A DNA stretch of 64,000 bases from Dendrophyllia cribrosa (taxonomy: Eukaryota > Cnidaria > Anthozoa > Scleractinia > Dendrophylliidae). Location: contig JAJLRJ010000008.1 in NCBI GenBank assembly GCA_024195265.1, positions 9,691,501-9,755,500 of the forward strand. Direction: 5' to 3'. Position 1 is the stretch's first letter. Every line of letters begins with the position of its first letter. The position numbers and the translations under genes are program-made. The notes beneath the pieces are model-generated. The model had not been told where the DNA came from, did no database searches, and saw only the letters and a list, made by a program, of their open reading frames with translations. This document shows positions 11,197-23,906 of this stretch, in pieces.

Positions 11197-14100
11197 ATGT
11201 GTCTGACACCGCGAGGAATTCAAAATTTAAATAATACTTGCTTTGCAAATAGTGTTTTGCAAGCTTTGCTTTCAGTAGATAGATTTTCAAAGGGTCTTGA
11301 CAGCATCCAACATAACAGAGAGAAATGTTCTGCTAAAAGAGCAGGTGAGAAGCTGCGATGTATAAGTTCTCCTCCCCCATACACACTTATATTCCTGGTA
11401 TATCAGGCAGATTTTTGTATAAAAGGGAATAACAGTTAAAGGGGCATTGAAAATTTTAAAGCCTATGGTACATGGCCATTTTGGTCTACACATGTATTGG
11501 ATATACGAGCCTCTCACCTGAGGGGTGGGGTGGAGGGGGGGGGGGGGGGGGGGGTTGGGAACTCAATATATTCTTCCCAATAGCCTTCATAATATTCTGC
11601 GGTAAAATAAATACCCTCTTCAGGAGATCATTCTTCAAAAACAAACTGGCTGCTCATAGGGGGGGGGGGGGGGGGGGGGGGGCTAAAAAGAACTGAATTC
11701 ATGGTGTTAGGAGGCATGACTAGTTGTGCATTTAAAAATAATTTTGTTCTTCGCATTGAAATTTATTGTCAGTTTTTTCAAATTAAATCAATTACTGTGG
11801 TTCACATAATAAAAATAGTGTTGACAAAGTATTGTGTTTACTTTCTTTGCTCTCCATGTAAGGAGTTCTGGATTTCTTTCGGAATTTCTTTTCACCAGGC
11901 ATGATCAACTCTTCTTGTAACAGGTACATGTAAATGCAGAAAGCCACATAAAAAATACATTACAGTTAATTAACTTGCATATAAATACAGTCATGTATTA
12001 AATTAACATTCCACAGGAAAGCCCTGCATTGTGTGTAGTACCAAATCCTTTATCAGTGCCTACAAGACTGCTCCTGGATTAGTTCATCCTGCCTCTCTAA
12101 TGGGCATGCTTCCCAGCATTAACTGCAGGTTCCAAAAAGGGCAACAGCAGTGTGCTGCTGAGTTTTTTCAAGAATTTTGCCGTGTGCTGGGTTACAGAAC
12201 CAGTGAATGCCAAAACAATGGTTTCATTCCCAAAGAAGTTGATCTGTCCTTTGTCAAAACATTTTTCTTCAGTCTGAGAAGTGAAGTAGTCTGCTTGAGT
12301 TGCAACAATGTGACTTGCAACTTGACTATGGAAACACTTCTTCCCCTTCATCTTGAGAAGGTATGACCTGTGTAATAAATAAACAAATATATGTATAAAT
12401 CTAAATAAAACTACAGTCAAGTGCTCAAAAAAGCAAATGATGTATTCTGGACTTCTGTCTCACACTAGTTTACAGATCTTTGGTAACAAAATAGCAATGG
12501 ATGAGTAAAGACTAATGAGAATAAACTTATTGTAAAATTTTGCGTGTTACCCAAACATAATTATTACACGAACGGTCAGCTTTACTGATGTTCATTACAA
12601 TCAGTTAAGCTGTGACAGTTAAAAAATATATATGTAGAAAATTAGCCGAGATTAATTAATCTCTGTATTTAACTTTACAAATTCTTTAAGTGCAAATGAT
12701 AACATTCCATCATGGAAAATTCAATAACAGGGCAATGTTTCACATCTCAGTAAACAACGCAATTAAATAAAAATATGTACTATCTTTTCCCAACCAGGAT
12801 TGTAGTCTGCAGCAACTAGCTGAAGCTTACAGCAAACCAGTACAGTTGGAGGCACCATACATGTGTTACAAGTATGTTCCATATTACTTTTTCTCTCCTG
12901 TTGAGAATTTGTTTAAAAACCCTCGGACGTACAAGCTAAATCATACCCCCACTGTGGTACAAGGGGGGGGGGGGGTTTGGTGGTAGGGACCCCCCCCCCC
13001 CTTTGGGTTTTCGTTCTAATAAGACAAATCAAATGTATTTTGCCTTTAGTAGATAGACCTCTGTGTGCTCTACAAGATTAGATGAGTATTTGTTGGCCAT
13101 GACATCATATGACGTCATTGAATCTGCCATCTTGGAAGTCAGAAGTCAGAAGTCAGAAGTCAGGAAGTCAGAAAATAATTTAAATTGATGCAAAATTAAT
13201 TGAAAATGATAATTAAGTGTGAAAATAAACTAAGTCTGCAGTTTCAGGCAATTAAACAGAAAAAACCCTGAAATTTGGCTCAACCTACATGTCAAAACGC
13301 AGTTGCCATGGCAACGTCAAACGTCGTGGACAGACAGTTGATACATCAAAATTTCCGCAAGGGATGTATGAACAGTTAGTGAAAGTTTCAGCACCACAGC
13401 GTAAATCGCCTTTTCAAATTTGCAAAAAAACTCAGGGGGGCTGCATCCACCCCCGCCCCCCCTTGTACGTCTGAGGGTTAAATTCTAACTACCCAAACTC
13501 TCATTTCCTTCTTAACATCAGCTGCAAAGACCATACTGAGGCTTGGAAACGGTTGGTCATTGGGAAATCACCTTCTACCATCTGCCTACAACTCTTGCGA
13601 TTTAGTGCCAGTGGTAAAAAGTTTCAGCACTTGGTGAAATACGACGAAACACTTCAACTTTGTGAAATGCATATCCCTAGTAATGATTCTCAGTCAACAG
13701 AGATAACTAGAGTATCTTACAAGCTTGTTGCTGTTGTAGTGCACATTGGTAATAAGCTCTCCTCTGGTCATTATGTCTGCTATATAAAGCGTAATGGGTT
13801 ATGGTATTATGCAGATGATGCAAGCATTAAAGAGTGCACTGTATTTGAGGCTACTAATCAACAAGCCTATCTGTTGTTCTATGAGAGGGATGTTTCTGAT
13901 GACCCAGTAATGGAGGTGTCACCTGGATTGAAATCTTTCAGCCCCCATACCTACATTAAAAATCAGCCTTCAACATCAACCAGCCAAGAAACAGTGCACA
14001 TCCAACAAGCTACACCCCCTTCATTTTATGCCACAGAGCCATGGTGTGATGTTCGACCTCCAGCAGTTTGTAGAACAGCAAGTGACCATCCAGGACTCCA

Positions 14101-15886
14101 GTACACACAAGTCTGTGACTCAGAACAGGAGAAGGCTGAACTTCTTGCCACCGTGAGACACACCTTCTCACACCACCCCAGGACACAGGGCTGGGAAGCT
14201 GGAGATTTGTATAGACTTCTGCCAGGACAAAAGGAGGAGGGATCATGGCTGTCTAACTTCCTGCTCAACAACATATTTTTACTCATTGAGGAGAAAGCCT
14301 CTGTAGTAGGTAATAAAGTGCACACCCTGAACTCTGACATTTTTTTAAGAATGGCAACACCTTCAGTTGAAACATTCCAAAGGTACAAGTTTCACCAACT
14401 TTATCCAAACATTCTGGATTCTGATGTTATTCTTGCACCATTCAACCATGGGAGACATTGGTGCCTAGTTGTTGTGAGTATCAAAGAGGGAATGTCAATT
14501 TACCTGGACTCTCTGTACAATGGTGCTGGTGCAAAGATGTCATTTTCAAGAATCAACAACTTTTTAACTTGTTCTGCCTCCATCACAGCAAGAAGCTGGA
14601 ATGTACACAACTGGAAGTATTTTGTGGTCCCCTCTTCTGACATAGCACAACAGATCAACAGTGATGACTGTGGGGTGTTTGTGGCCAAGTGGGCACAGCA
14701 CATCTCCCTAGGATTGCCACTTGATTTCACTCAAGAGCAAATGAGTACCTTTCGGTACTCACTCATTCTGGACATAGTAAGGAATTCATTGTCTCTGGAC
14801 ATCAAAGTACCAACACAAAACAAGAATTCAAAACACAGAAGAGACACTGCAGCAACAATGAATGGCAGTAAGTCTTCATCAAAAGGAAAATTAAGTACAA
14901 AAGGTGGCTCCATGAGTGGTAACAAGTCCAAAGCAAAACCAGCAGTAAAAAAAGCCAAACAACCAGAGGTCAGTCAACAAACATCTGTGGCCCATACCCC
15001 AGCAGTTCACTCTTCAAATATTCAGCCAACAACCAGTAAACAAGCTTCTGGGTCAGAGAAATCTCCAACCAAGCAAACTTCAACTAACCAACCAACAACC
15101 AGTAAACAAGCTTCTGGGTCAGAAAAATATCCAACCAAGCAAACTTCAACTAACCAACCAACAACCAGTAAACAAGCTTCTGGGTCAGAGAAAACTCCAA
15201 CCAAGCAAACTTCAACTTACCAACCAACAACCAGTAAACAAGCTTCTGGGTCAGAGAAAACTCCAACCAAGCAAACTTCAACTAACCAACCAACAACCAG
15301 TAAACAAGCTTTTGGGTCAGAGAAAACTCCAACCAAGCAAACTTCAACTAAACAAACAACAACCAGGAAACAAGCTTCTGGGTCTGGCAAACATCCAAGT
15401 GTAAATACATGTACATCTATCAAGCAGCCAACAATTGGTCAGCCAGCATCTTTCATATATCAAGATCATTCTTACTCTAATGCTGTACCACCCAAAAAGA
15501 GGAGACTTGATCCTGAAGAATTACCAACTAGTGTTGCTGCCATTTTGCCACCAGACTACAAATATAAATGTGTGTCATTTGAAGTTTTGCCTGAGATTTC
15601 TCAAGACAGCTTCAAAGTTCAATTCTGCATAAAAGATATCACATGCAAGGAAGAAGTTGAAAACTGGCTGTCGAAACTTGCCATATCATCAAACATTAAG
15701 TACAACATGGAAAGTGGGGGACGTGCAAGAAGTGGCAAAAGGGTTTCCTTTGCTAGATGGTACATATGCCAGTGCAAACGGAAAAAACTGACCAAAAAAA
15801 CAGGAAGAGGCAAAAAGAAAATCACAGGAGAAAAAACAGCTGCAAAAGCAACCACATCCAACAAACACTGGGCCTCAGCAATTTGA
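11197..15886 (+). CDS. USP deubiquitinase plus Ulp1 protease part of a MULE protein
   Basis: Four exons with GT-AG junctions and matching phases: 11197-11344, 12017-12360, 12798-12871 and 13522-15886 (976 residues if ending here). Exons 1-4 build a ubiquitin-specific protease: Cys box NLNNTCFANSVLQAL, QQCAAEFF in place of the usual QQDAHEF, zinc-finger pairs CLSC and CYNC, and His box SGHYVCYIKR with a later ADDAS. A Ulp1/C48 domain follows, with catalytic-type H in GRHWCL, D in YLDSLY and QQINSDDCGVF. Next come about six tandem 22-residue Thr/Ser/Lys/Gln-rich repeats (about 15023-15400), then a segment with WYICQC that looks like the first half of a MULE-type zinc motif. That motif is completed in another frame by the next entry, so a one-base frame change between 15792 and 15880 probably splits one protein. 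USPs remove ubiquitin and Ulp1 enzymes process SUMO-like tags; action on host proteins is inference. Confidence 0.85.
11345..12016 (+). other. Intron 1 of MULE gene, with two long G-runs
   Basis: Begins GTGAGAAG and ends TTCCACAG. Contains G-runs at about 11533-11554 and 11659-11682. No other feature seen. Confidence 0.8.
12872..13521 (+). other. Intron 3 of MULE gene, with facing G-run and C-run
   Basis: Begins GTATGTTC and ends AACATCAG. It holds a G-run (12963-12976) facing a C-run (12989-13002), which could fold as a hairpin, and the tandem AGTCAGAAGTCAGAAGTCAG near 13138-13160. Confidence 0.75.
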
Positions 15887-18071
15887 TCTTTTATGGAAAA
15901 ACAGGGATAAGAAGAGTGACTGTGAAAGTAAGATGTCCATTAAAATTTTTACTAAACGAAAAAGCGATGAAATGTGTGAAGTTGAATTATGGTGGAACCA
16001 CAACCACAGTGTTAACAGCTTCCACCTACAAAGTTTCTGTCCTATCTTGCCATCGACCAAGGCTGTATTTGAAACGTACTTTGAAAATGGTATGTCTGCC
16101 ACAGAAGCATTCCACCACCATGAAACTAAACTCATGCAAGACTCTGTATCAATAATGTTACTTGCAGATCGAAAGTACTGTCCATCACTTACTGATGTCA
16201 AATACATGTATGGAAAATGGCAACTTGCAAAAAAGGGTGCCCCAAATGGACAAAGCATGTTCAACAGACTTGCAGAAGTTATAGAAAACTACAATAAGAA
16301 GAATGCTTCCAAAGGGGGAAAATGTTTTCTGCAAACCTATGAACAATCTGCAACTGCTGAACAGCCTTTGATTATTGTGATATGCACACCCCTCATGAGC
16401 AGAGTGCATCAGCTTCAACAAGCAGGAGAAATGGCTTTTCTTGATGCTTCTGGTAGCCTTGACAGATTTAACAACCCAGTATACTTCATGTGCACACATC
16501 ACCCTGCTGGTGCTCTGCCACTAGGTGTGTGGATAACATCGGGGCAGTCGCAACACGTAACAAACCAGTGTCTTAAAGAGTTTCAAAATGTTTTGCCATC
16601 ACATGCCTTTGGTGGTAGAGGCCCCCAAAAAGGTCCACAGATTTTTATGACCGATGATGATTCTGGACAAAGAGGAGCTCTTTCAGACACCTGGAAAGAA
16701 GCTCTACTTCTTCTTTGCACTTTCCACTTTCTTCAAGCTGTGTGGCGTTGGCTTTTTAATTCCAACAACAATATCAACAAAGAAGACCGTCAACATTTAA
16801 TGGGACACTATCAAAAACTTGTGTTCTCAGCTTCAGAGAAAGAGTTTATTTCCGCTGCAGAAAGTTCGTTAACAGATAAGGTCACCTTGAAATATCCCAA
16901 CTATAAGGAACACTTGCAAAAGTCTTTAAAGAGACAAAAGGAGTGGGCACTCTGCCATAGGAAGAATCTTATTACTAGAGGAAATAACACTGACAATTAC
17001 ACTGAATCAATGATCAACATATTCAAGAGTGTGATTCTTCACCGAATGAGGGCATATAATTTGATTGAACTTTTCAACTTTGTAACAGAAGACCTCGAAA
17101 TGTATTTTCAAAGAAAATTACTTGCCCTTGCCTTTGGAAAAACTCAAAATCTGCACATAGCTCCAAGGTGTTTTGGTTCAACAGGGTCAACAGTCCAGCT
17201 GAGTGCTATACATCAAAACAGTTCAGACACGTTAAAATTTACTGTTCCAAGTAGAACGCAAACAGACGTCAGCTACGAAGTGGACTGCGGAACAGGGATG
17301 TGCACTTGCCCACTAGGAAGCAATGGCAATCCCTGTGCACATCAAGCTGCAGTCGCACTAAAATATGGCATTGCAGGGATTAACTTCATTCCCCAGACAC
17401 CGAAAGAAAGGCTAAACCTGGCAAAACTTGCAGTTGGGGACCATAAAGATCTTCAATTACAAAAGTTTGTACATCTAAAACAAAACAAAGAAGCCCAAGT
17501 TGAAATGGAGGACAATGACTGTGTTGTTCCAATGGATGTAGATTGTAATATCCCCTCAACTAACAATGATACTTGTAGCAATCACCCATTTACTAAAGAG
17601 TCTGAACCAGAAGCTGATGTTAAATTAGAAGATATACTGAAACTTCACAGACAAGTACAAGATGACATTGAACTGAAGCTTAAAACAACTGATAAGAATT
17701 TTCAGGCCTGCTAAATGAAATACTTGGAAGTTTATAGAAAGATAATATCAAAAGCAAGAGGTCAGGCACCTGTTGCTGCACTTGCAACAGCGTTTGTAAA
17801 CTTTGGTAAAGATCAAAATGGACTGACACTGCCTATTCTTCATAACAGCAGGGCCAGAATCCGGGTGCAACCAACATCGATTGCAAGAAGAAAATCAAAG
17901 ATAAAAACATCTAAAGCACAGGCAAGTGGGCCAAAGCCATCTTTAAAAGGAGTAAAGGGCACTGGTGGAACACAGCAGCTAAAACTAAGGAAGGCTGCAA
18001 ACATGAAACGCCAGCGGAATCTTGCCAGAAATGTGAAAATGAACCTTCCAAATGCTGGGCAAACTCGTTAA
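15792..18071 (+). CDS. MULE transposase with SWIM zinc finger (broken by one in-frame stop)
   Basis: The frame is open from 15792; the first Met is at 15933. Early residues (CEVELWWNHNHS) complete a C-C-H-H zinc motif begun in the preceding frame. The transposase core has Asp in FLDASGSLD, Asp in MTDDDSGQRGAL, and the C/H motif CTFHFLQAVWRWL typical of MULE DDE enzymes. A SWIM finger (CTCPLGSNGNPCAH) follows near 17300-17345. A TAA at 17712-17714 interrupts the frame. It then stays open to 18069 with a basic tail containing VQPTSIARRKS, a C-terminal motif I associate with related cnidarian MULE proteins. The stop is therefore likely a nonsense mutation and the 118-residue tail part of the same protein. 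Cut-and-paste transposition is the expected role; this copy looks defective unless the frame change and stop are read through. Confidence 0.85.
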
Positions 18072-19207
18072 ACATGCAGTCAGTTATGTATCAGTCAAGT
18101 CAAAGGTTGAACATTCCCCCCAGGCATTTGAATTTTTTGACAATTTGTGTTGAAATTCCCGCCTCCCTGGGCTAAAAAGCCATACAAATGCCAGTGATCA
18201 AATCTCCCAACCCCTGAGGCAGATTAATGATGAAACAGATGACTGTTTGTTCTGTGTAGCTTCTTAATCAAGGCTTCTGATATTTTAGGTCTAATAGAGG
18301 TTTTTTCTTGCCAGAAACATGTAAATCTACCTTGAAACTGTTACAAATTTTGTTCCACCACAAGTAAACATCATATCGAAAAACTGTGTTCAGAATTAAA
18401 ATTCCCCACCCCCTTGAAGGCAAAGGCGTCAAATGCCCGGGGTATGCCTGGGGGGGGGGGGGGGGGGATGTGTAACCTTCAATTTGACTGATACATTATA
18501 CACCTACATTCTATACCTTTTGAATGTTCTAAATGTGGGCAAATACATGTAAAACATTGAAACCACAGACATTGATGGGTACACTTACGAGACTCTTTAA
18601 GGCAATGATTGGCCAAACAGTTGTTAAGTTTGTAACTGTTGGAAATACATAGGGCATAATTATAAAACTGAAAAAGCACAGAGCATTTTCTAACTAAAGA
18701 TCTTTATCTTTTAATCTCACGAAAATTCATCAGATGCATTTTAATATTGTAAGCCAATGACTAGATTGCTACCAGGCATTGTCAAATTTTACTAAATAAT
18801 AACCCTCTCAATTCTTGTGAGAATATCAGTTATTTGTTTAGAAATCTAAAGCGATTTCAAACATTGCCTTTGGACTCGTAATGTCCTAAAATTGTCTTGA
18901 AGTTCTCTCCAAACTTACCTTGAAATTGTGGAGCTTCGATAGAGAATATCATGGTTTATGCTATGGATAGAAAATGTAAATAGAAACCCTAAGCAAGTTC
19001 AAGATTTATTATGGACACATTGCGGACCAATGACAACTTTCATAATAGTATACAATCAAAAATATTGTTTTTTAACATAATGTTAAACGTAGTACATGAA
19101 CATACGCATGGCAATATCACAACCATGTAAAGCTGAAAGTTCAATAAGATATCTTATATAAACGTTCACTCTGACAATTTCTTACCGTCATCCCGTAATT
19201 TAATCGA
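18072..19207 (+). other. MULE 3' region, no gene
   Basis: Non-coding sequence between the coding unit and the right inverted repeat. At 18110-18470 it carries a G/C-rich repeat with AGGCATTTGAA and CAAATGCCCGGGG ends and a G-run at 18449-18467. Confidence 0.6.
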
Positions 19208-21323
19208 TCACTCCAAAGTGGTCCCAAAACATCGCTTCTCTGGCTGCAAAATTATTTTGGGACCACTTTTGTTTCAGCCTTTCCCTTATCTTTCACCATT
19301 GTAAAGCTAATGCGTTCGCCTTTCTTCCACAAAATGTGGATTTCGAAGGCAGAATTTATGTCACGATCGATCAAAACACTTCGCCTCGAAACGGCCGCCA
19401 TTTTAGTAAAGGGGAACCCAGACCTCGCTCGACATAGTTGGGAACGGTTACCAAGCTAGATCGAAAAGTGGTCCCAAAAAAAATTTCTGCTCGCGGTGGT
19501 AATTTCGCATGTGAAAAAGAAAGTAAAATGGTCCTGTTTGAGCAAAGAACGTTATAAAGTACCACAGCGGCTGGATACATAGATCTTCATCTGTCTTTAT
19601 ACACACTGTTGCAACTAAAGCGGTAAAAAGGGGGCTGGACAATTCAACTTACGGCCGGACAGATGCCAATCAACCATCCACTCCAATCTCTTGTAAGCGT
19701 CGTTTCTGAAAGTTTGAAGTCGCTTTGCTCGATCGAGGGCCAGCCCATCCAAACTTTTCAGACGTGAAATAGTTGCATACTGTAGAATTCAAAGTTGTTA
19801 TGTTTTTTGTAGCTGAAGGATAGGAGGATTACCTTAGCTGTGACCCGAGATAAAAGACATCAAAGATATTACAAAATTCTCTTCTGGGAAAATCACTTTT
19901 TAGGAATTTCAACACGGCAAGGAGTTAAAAACGCTAAAACCGGTTCACATGCATGCATGGATTTGTTATCTATAAGCTTACGTTTGGAAGGACTTTGTCA
20001 GGAGCATCTACTTTCCATGGAAAATGAATATCAGTTCTGTTGAGGTCAGCTACCGACTGAAGGAACTCTATACTGACAACCGGGTTAGAGGTTATTTAGA
20101 GCCAAAGTGTAAGTAAAATTTCTGGAAAAGTGATTGAATTTTATTTATTCGATAGGCCGCGTATTTTATGTTAAATTCATTTACTTGGATTATTGACTTC
20201 AAAAAAAATCCAGTAGACTTGTATTATTTTATTTCTAAAAAGCGAATAAATAAAACACGCTTTTCTAGTGATGTCACCTTAATTTATTCATTGAACTTTG
20301 GGATAAAGGCCACCATTTCTTTTTAGTAAGCTTATAGCTTTTTTAGGCTAAGACCTCATAATAAAATTGCGGACCTCCCCTTTGTCAGACAAAAGATCAG
20401 AAAGTTTGGCTGACACTGTATGCGACGTCAAAAAACTTAAATGACCTACTCTAGAAAATAAAGGCAATCAATTAAGAATTGTAGCCAAGGACAAAATGCA
20501 TTGACCATACACTTAAATTCCACCCAAGGCCATTTTTTTTCAATAAATGATTTCGAAAGAGCGGATCGATGCCTTGCTTAGAAGCGGCCGCCGTTTATAC
20601 GCTTTGTATTTAGCATTTTTGCATAAATTTCTATGGACATCTTTATTCGCCTTCTCACATTTATGTTTCATAAACGAATCGATTAAATCCTTTTCCACCA
20701 GTGAGTGTAGGTTGCTGTTATTGGATTATTTCGCCAAAATAGAGAGGACTTTATTTTCGCGTGTACGCGACTTCACAAAAATAGTTTCCTGACTTTTCCT
20801 TGGATTTTATCTAACGATGCCTCTTTTTAATACGGTTAACACCACTGGCTTATTTTTCATTGAAGTTTGGTTGTAATCTAAGAAGGGAAAGGAGATCCAA
20901 AATCGATATTTTCGTGAGAAAACCAAAATATTCACTTCAGACTTTCTAAAATTCGTTTTCTTCGACATTTTCGTACCAAACATAACAAGATACTTGGCTT
21001 ACAATTTTGTAGCCTCAGCATGTCTCCACGGCCACAGTTGTACTTTCATACTTTCATATATATTTGCTGGTTCATACAAACAGAACCGGAAATTCCTGAA
21101 GTTTGTCACTCAGTTCGAAGGAACTTTACAGGCCCACTTTTCCTCAGCAGTTGTTAAATGAATGAAAACTTTATTTTTTAACTGAAATTCAGACGATACT
21201 CCAATGGCGAAAACAAGCAGGCATCGTTTTGGAATAAACTCCAAGGAAAGGCCAGCAAACATTTTTGTGAAGCTATTACTGAAATAATGCGTTTCCAAAC
21301 AAGGCATCATCCGTAGTTTTCAT

Positions 21324-22148
21324 TTAAGGTGGCTGAATACAGTTTCCCGACAGTTTGCGCGCGCTCTTCAAATTTCAGCTGCTTACGCGAGTTAGCGCGC
21401 GCAGAGTTTTGAGAAAAACAAACGTGGCGCCTATTCAGCGATCATTTTATTTCGCCCAGCGTGGATCGCGAAAGTGTTGTTTTTCGTCTTAAAATCAAAC
21501 AATTTGTTGTTCGTAAAAAATGTTTGTTGAATCAATAGATAATATAACGACCATTGCAGAAATACACTGCCTTTTTGGTCGTTTTGTCTTTGGATCGAGA
21601 ACCGCTCGAGAACCCAGTCAAATTCAACGCATGCGCAGTTGACTGAAAAAATGTGACTGGATGTTTTAGCGACTTTCCTTGGAAACGTGCTGATTTCTAC
21701 GAAACCACTCGTTAGAATTTCACGAAATTTAGCACAATAATAGTTCCGAATAAGCCGAACTCACCTGCCATCAAAAATTTGAAATCTTACAGAGGAGATT
21801 TTTACAAAACCTACACATATTAAACCACAAATTACGGAAGATCCCTCTGTCAAAATTACATGAGACTAGTGTTAACATGCGAATATTTTTACGAGTTTAC
21901 TGGAGTCAAATGATGGAAAAAATCTAATGACTAGATTTTCTGAAAATAAACGAAACCAAATATTGCAGGCTCATTTACAATCCACCGTGTTGCCATGGCA
22001 ACACCCTAAAAGCTCAACAAAAATATGAAAATACATAGCTTGTTGCTTAATCGTATGCCTGACCAATTTTTGACGCCCAGACGTTAGTGGTTTTAAAATG
22101 ACAATAAATGACGCATAGGTACAGTGAAACTGTGTTCAGTCACCTTAA
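21324..22148 (+). mobile_element. MITE, TTAAGGTGGCTGAA family, copy 1
   Basis: Inverted ends TTAAGGTGGCTGAATACAGT and ACTGTGTTCAGTCACCTTAA, about 825 bp, inserted in the unpaired centre of element Y. It aligns along its whole length, in opposite orientation, with 39995-40752. No coding capacity. Confidence 0.85.
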
Positions 22149-23378
22149 GCTTATTAAAAAACGTGGCCTTGGGTATGATGCATTTTCGCATTGAAACTTA
22201 GCTAAAATTCTTTAAGCCTAAACACAAAAATTAAAAATATTAATTGCCTTTAGTCTAGAGTGGACCATTAAAGTTTTTGACGTCGTGATACCGTGTTCAG
22301 CAATTTTTTAAACTGAGGTTAAGCTGTACTTTGACAAACAAAGGATCGTTGCCGCATGCGAGTTTACTAAAAAAAAATGGTGGCCTTTTATCACAAAGTT
22401 CAATGAATAAATTAAGGTAACATCACTAGAAAAGTGTGTTTTATTTATTCGCTTTTTAAAAATAAAATAATACAAGTCTACTGGACTTTTTCGAAGTCAA
22501 AAACTTAATCCAAGTACGAGTGAAAACTAACTACGCATGAATTAAACTAAACCTAAAACACGCAGCCTATCGAATAAATAAAATTCAATCACTTTTCCAG
22601 AAATTTTACTTACACTTTGGCTCTTAATATCCTCTAACCCGGCTGTCAGTATAGAGTTCCTTGGTAGCTGACCTCAACACAACTGATATTCATTTTCCAT
22701 GGAAAGAAGATGCTCCTGACAAAGTCCTTCCAAACGTAAGCTTATAGAAAACAAATCCATCCAACCGGTTTTAGCGTTTCAGTTTAACTCCTTGCCGTGT
22801 TGAAATTCCTAAAAAGTGATTTTCCCAGAAGAGAATCATCCTATCCTTCAGCTACAAAAAACATAACAACTTTGAATTCTACAGTATGCAAGTATTTCAC
22901 GTCTGAAAAGTTTGGATGGGCTGGCAATCGATCGAGCAAAGCGACTTCAAACTTTCAGAAACGACGCTTACAAGAGATTGGAGTGGATGGTTGATTGGCA
23001 TCTGTCCGGCCGTAAGTTGAATTGTCCAGCCCCCTTTTTACCGCTTCAGTTGCAACGGTGTGTATAAAGACAGATGAAGATCTATGTATCCAGCCGCTGT
23101 GGTACTTTATAACGTTCTTTGCTCAAACAGGACCATTTTACTTTCTTTTTCACATGCGAAATTACCACCGCGATGGTCGCCATTTTTTTAATTTGCTGAC
23201 TCCGCCTGGCTTGACGCGCTGATTCATAAAAGCGAGTCTTCCGGAAGTCAACCAGCTCACCGGAAAATGTTTTCGCGTGGTCCGCATTGTTACTAAAAAT
23301 AACGTTTTTGCAATTAAGATATCCCAGCCAACGCCCCTAGACTCCCTCTCTGTCCAATTATAATCTCTTGATTATATA

Positions 23379-23904
23379 GAGCGTTTTCACTGACGTCATA
23401 TCAAAATTCAGAAGCCGTTTTCGTTTCCAAAATGTTTATGGAATTGTAGAGAGTGGAAAACTACACATCTGGGCCAAATTGTGAGGCGCAAGAGCATTTA
23501 GTTCAAGAGTTATAGGCGAACGAGTGTTGGACAATTTTAGTAAGAAATGTATGGAGCGGCCATCTTGGTGTACCACTTTGGTACACCAACATGGCGGCCA
23601 AAAATTCAAAGCCTTAATTACACCAAAAATGTCATCACAAAATATTGTATTCACTATAAGTGCCATTAAATCGGCTCATAAGCATCTATAATTCAAAAAT
23701 AACTTTCAACTGGTTCAATTGAAATAGCGTGACGGATTGCGTGACACATTTAAAACCTTTATAAATCGGAAGCAAAACATCGTTAAAACCTGAAACTTTT
23801 TGTGAAAGATTATAACACTGGTATCCATATACCATGTTAGAAACAGCTTTGTACGATGTATACTTTAGATTTTTTAATTTTTATGACGTCATGTGAAAAC
23901 GCTC
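23379..23904. mobile_element. MITE with GAGCGTTTTCAC termini and TA target
   Basis: Ends GAGCGTTTTCACTGACGTCA and TGACGTCATGTGAAAACGCTC are inverted; TA flanks it on both sides (23377-23378, 23905-23906). About 526 bp, with no coding sequence supported. It lies immediately outside the right target duplication of element Y. Confidence 0.85.
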
Positions 23905-23906
23905 TA

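Larger units (their letters stand above)
10687..19490 (+). mobile_element. Complete Mutator-like element (MULE) with 9-bp target duplication
   Basis: The element begins GCAGAAATTTTTTTTGGGAC and ends with the inverse, ...CCCAAAAAAAATTTCTGC. It is flanked by TCGCGGTGG at 10678-10686 and at 19491-19499, a 9-bp target duplication as expected for Mutator. The left inverted repeat spans about 10687-11022 and the right about 19208-19490; the left is about 55 bp longer. Each contains TTTTGGGACCACTTT twice, near its outer and inner ends. The unoccupied site with one TCGCGGTGG is present in inverse orientation near 23160-23180. Between the repeats lies one coding unit, 11197-18071. Confidence 0.93.
10478..23371. 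mobile_element. Foldback element Y with about 1-kb inverted arms
   Basis: The ends are TCAAGAG...CTCTTGA, flanked by TTATA on each side (10473-10477 and 23372-23376). The left arm (10478-10686 plus 19500-about 20475) is the inverse of the right arm (about 22245-23371). Without the MULE and the internal MITE it would be about 3.3 kb. The unique centre (about 20480-21320) has an 81-residue frame at 20547-20792 that I do not recognise. The sequence at 27055-27085 (GATTAAATTATATTGGAGG) looks like the unoccupied target. No transposase is seen. Confidence 0.75.

Noticed and set aside
15791..15802. Programmed -1 frameshift at the A-run
   Set aside because: The required change is +1 relative to the first frame and the codon alignment does not fit a classic slippery heptamer; an extra base is simpler.
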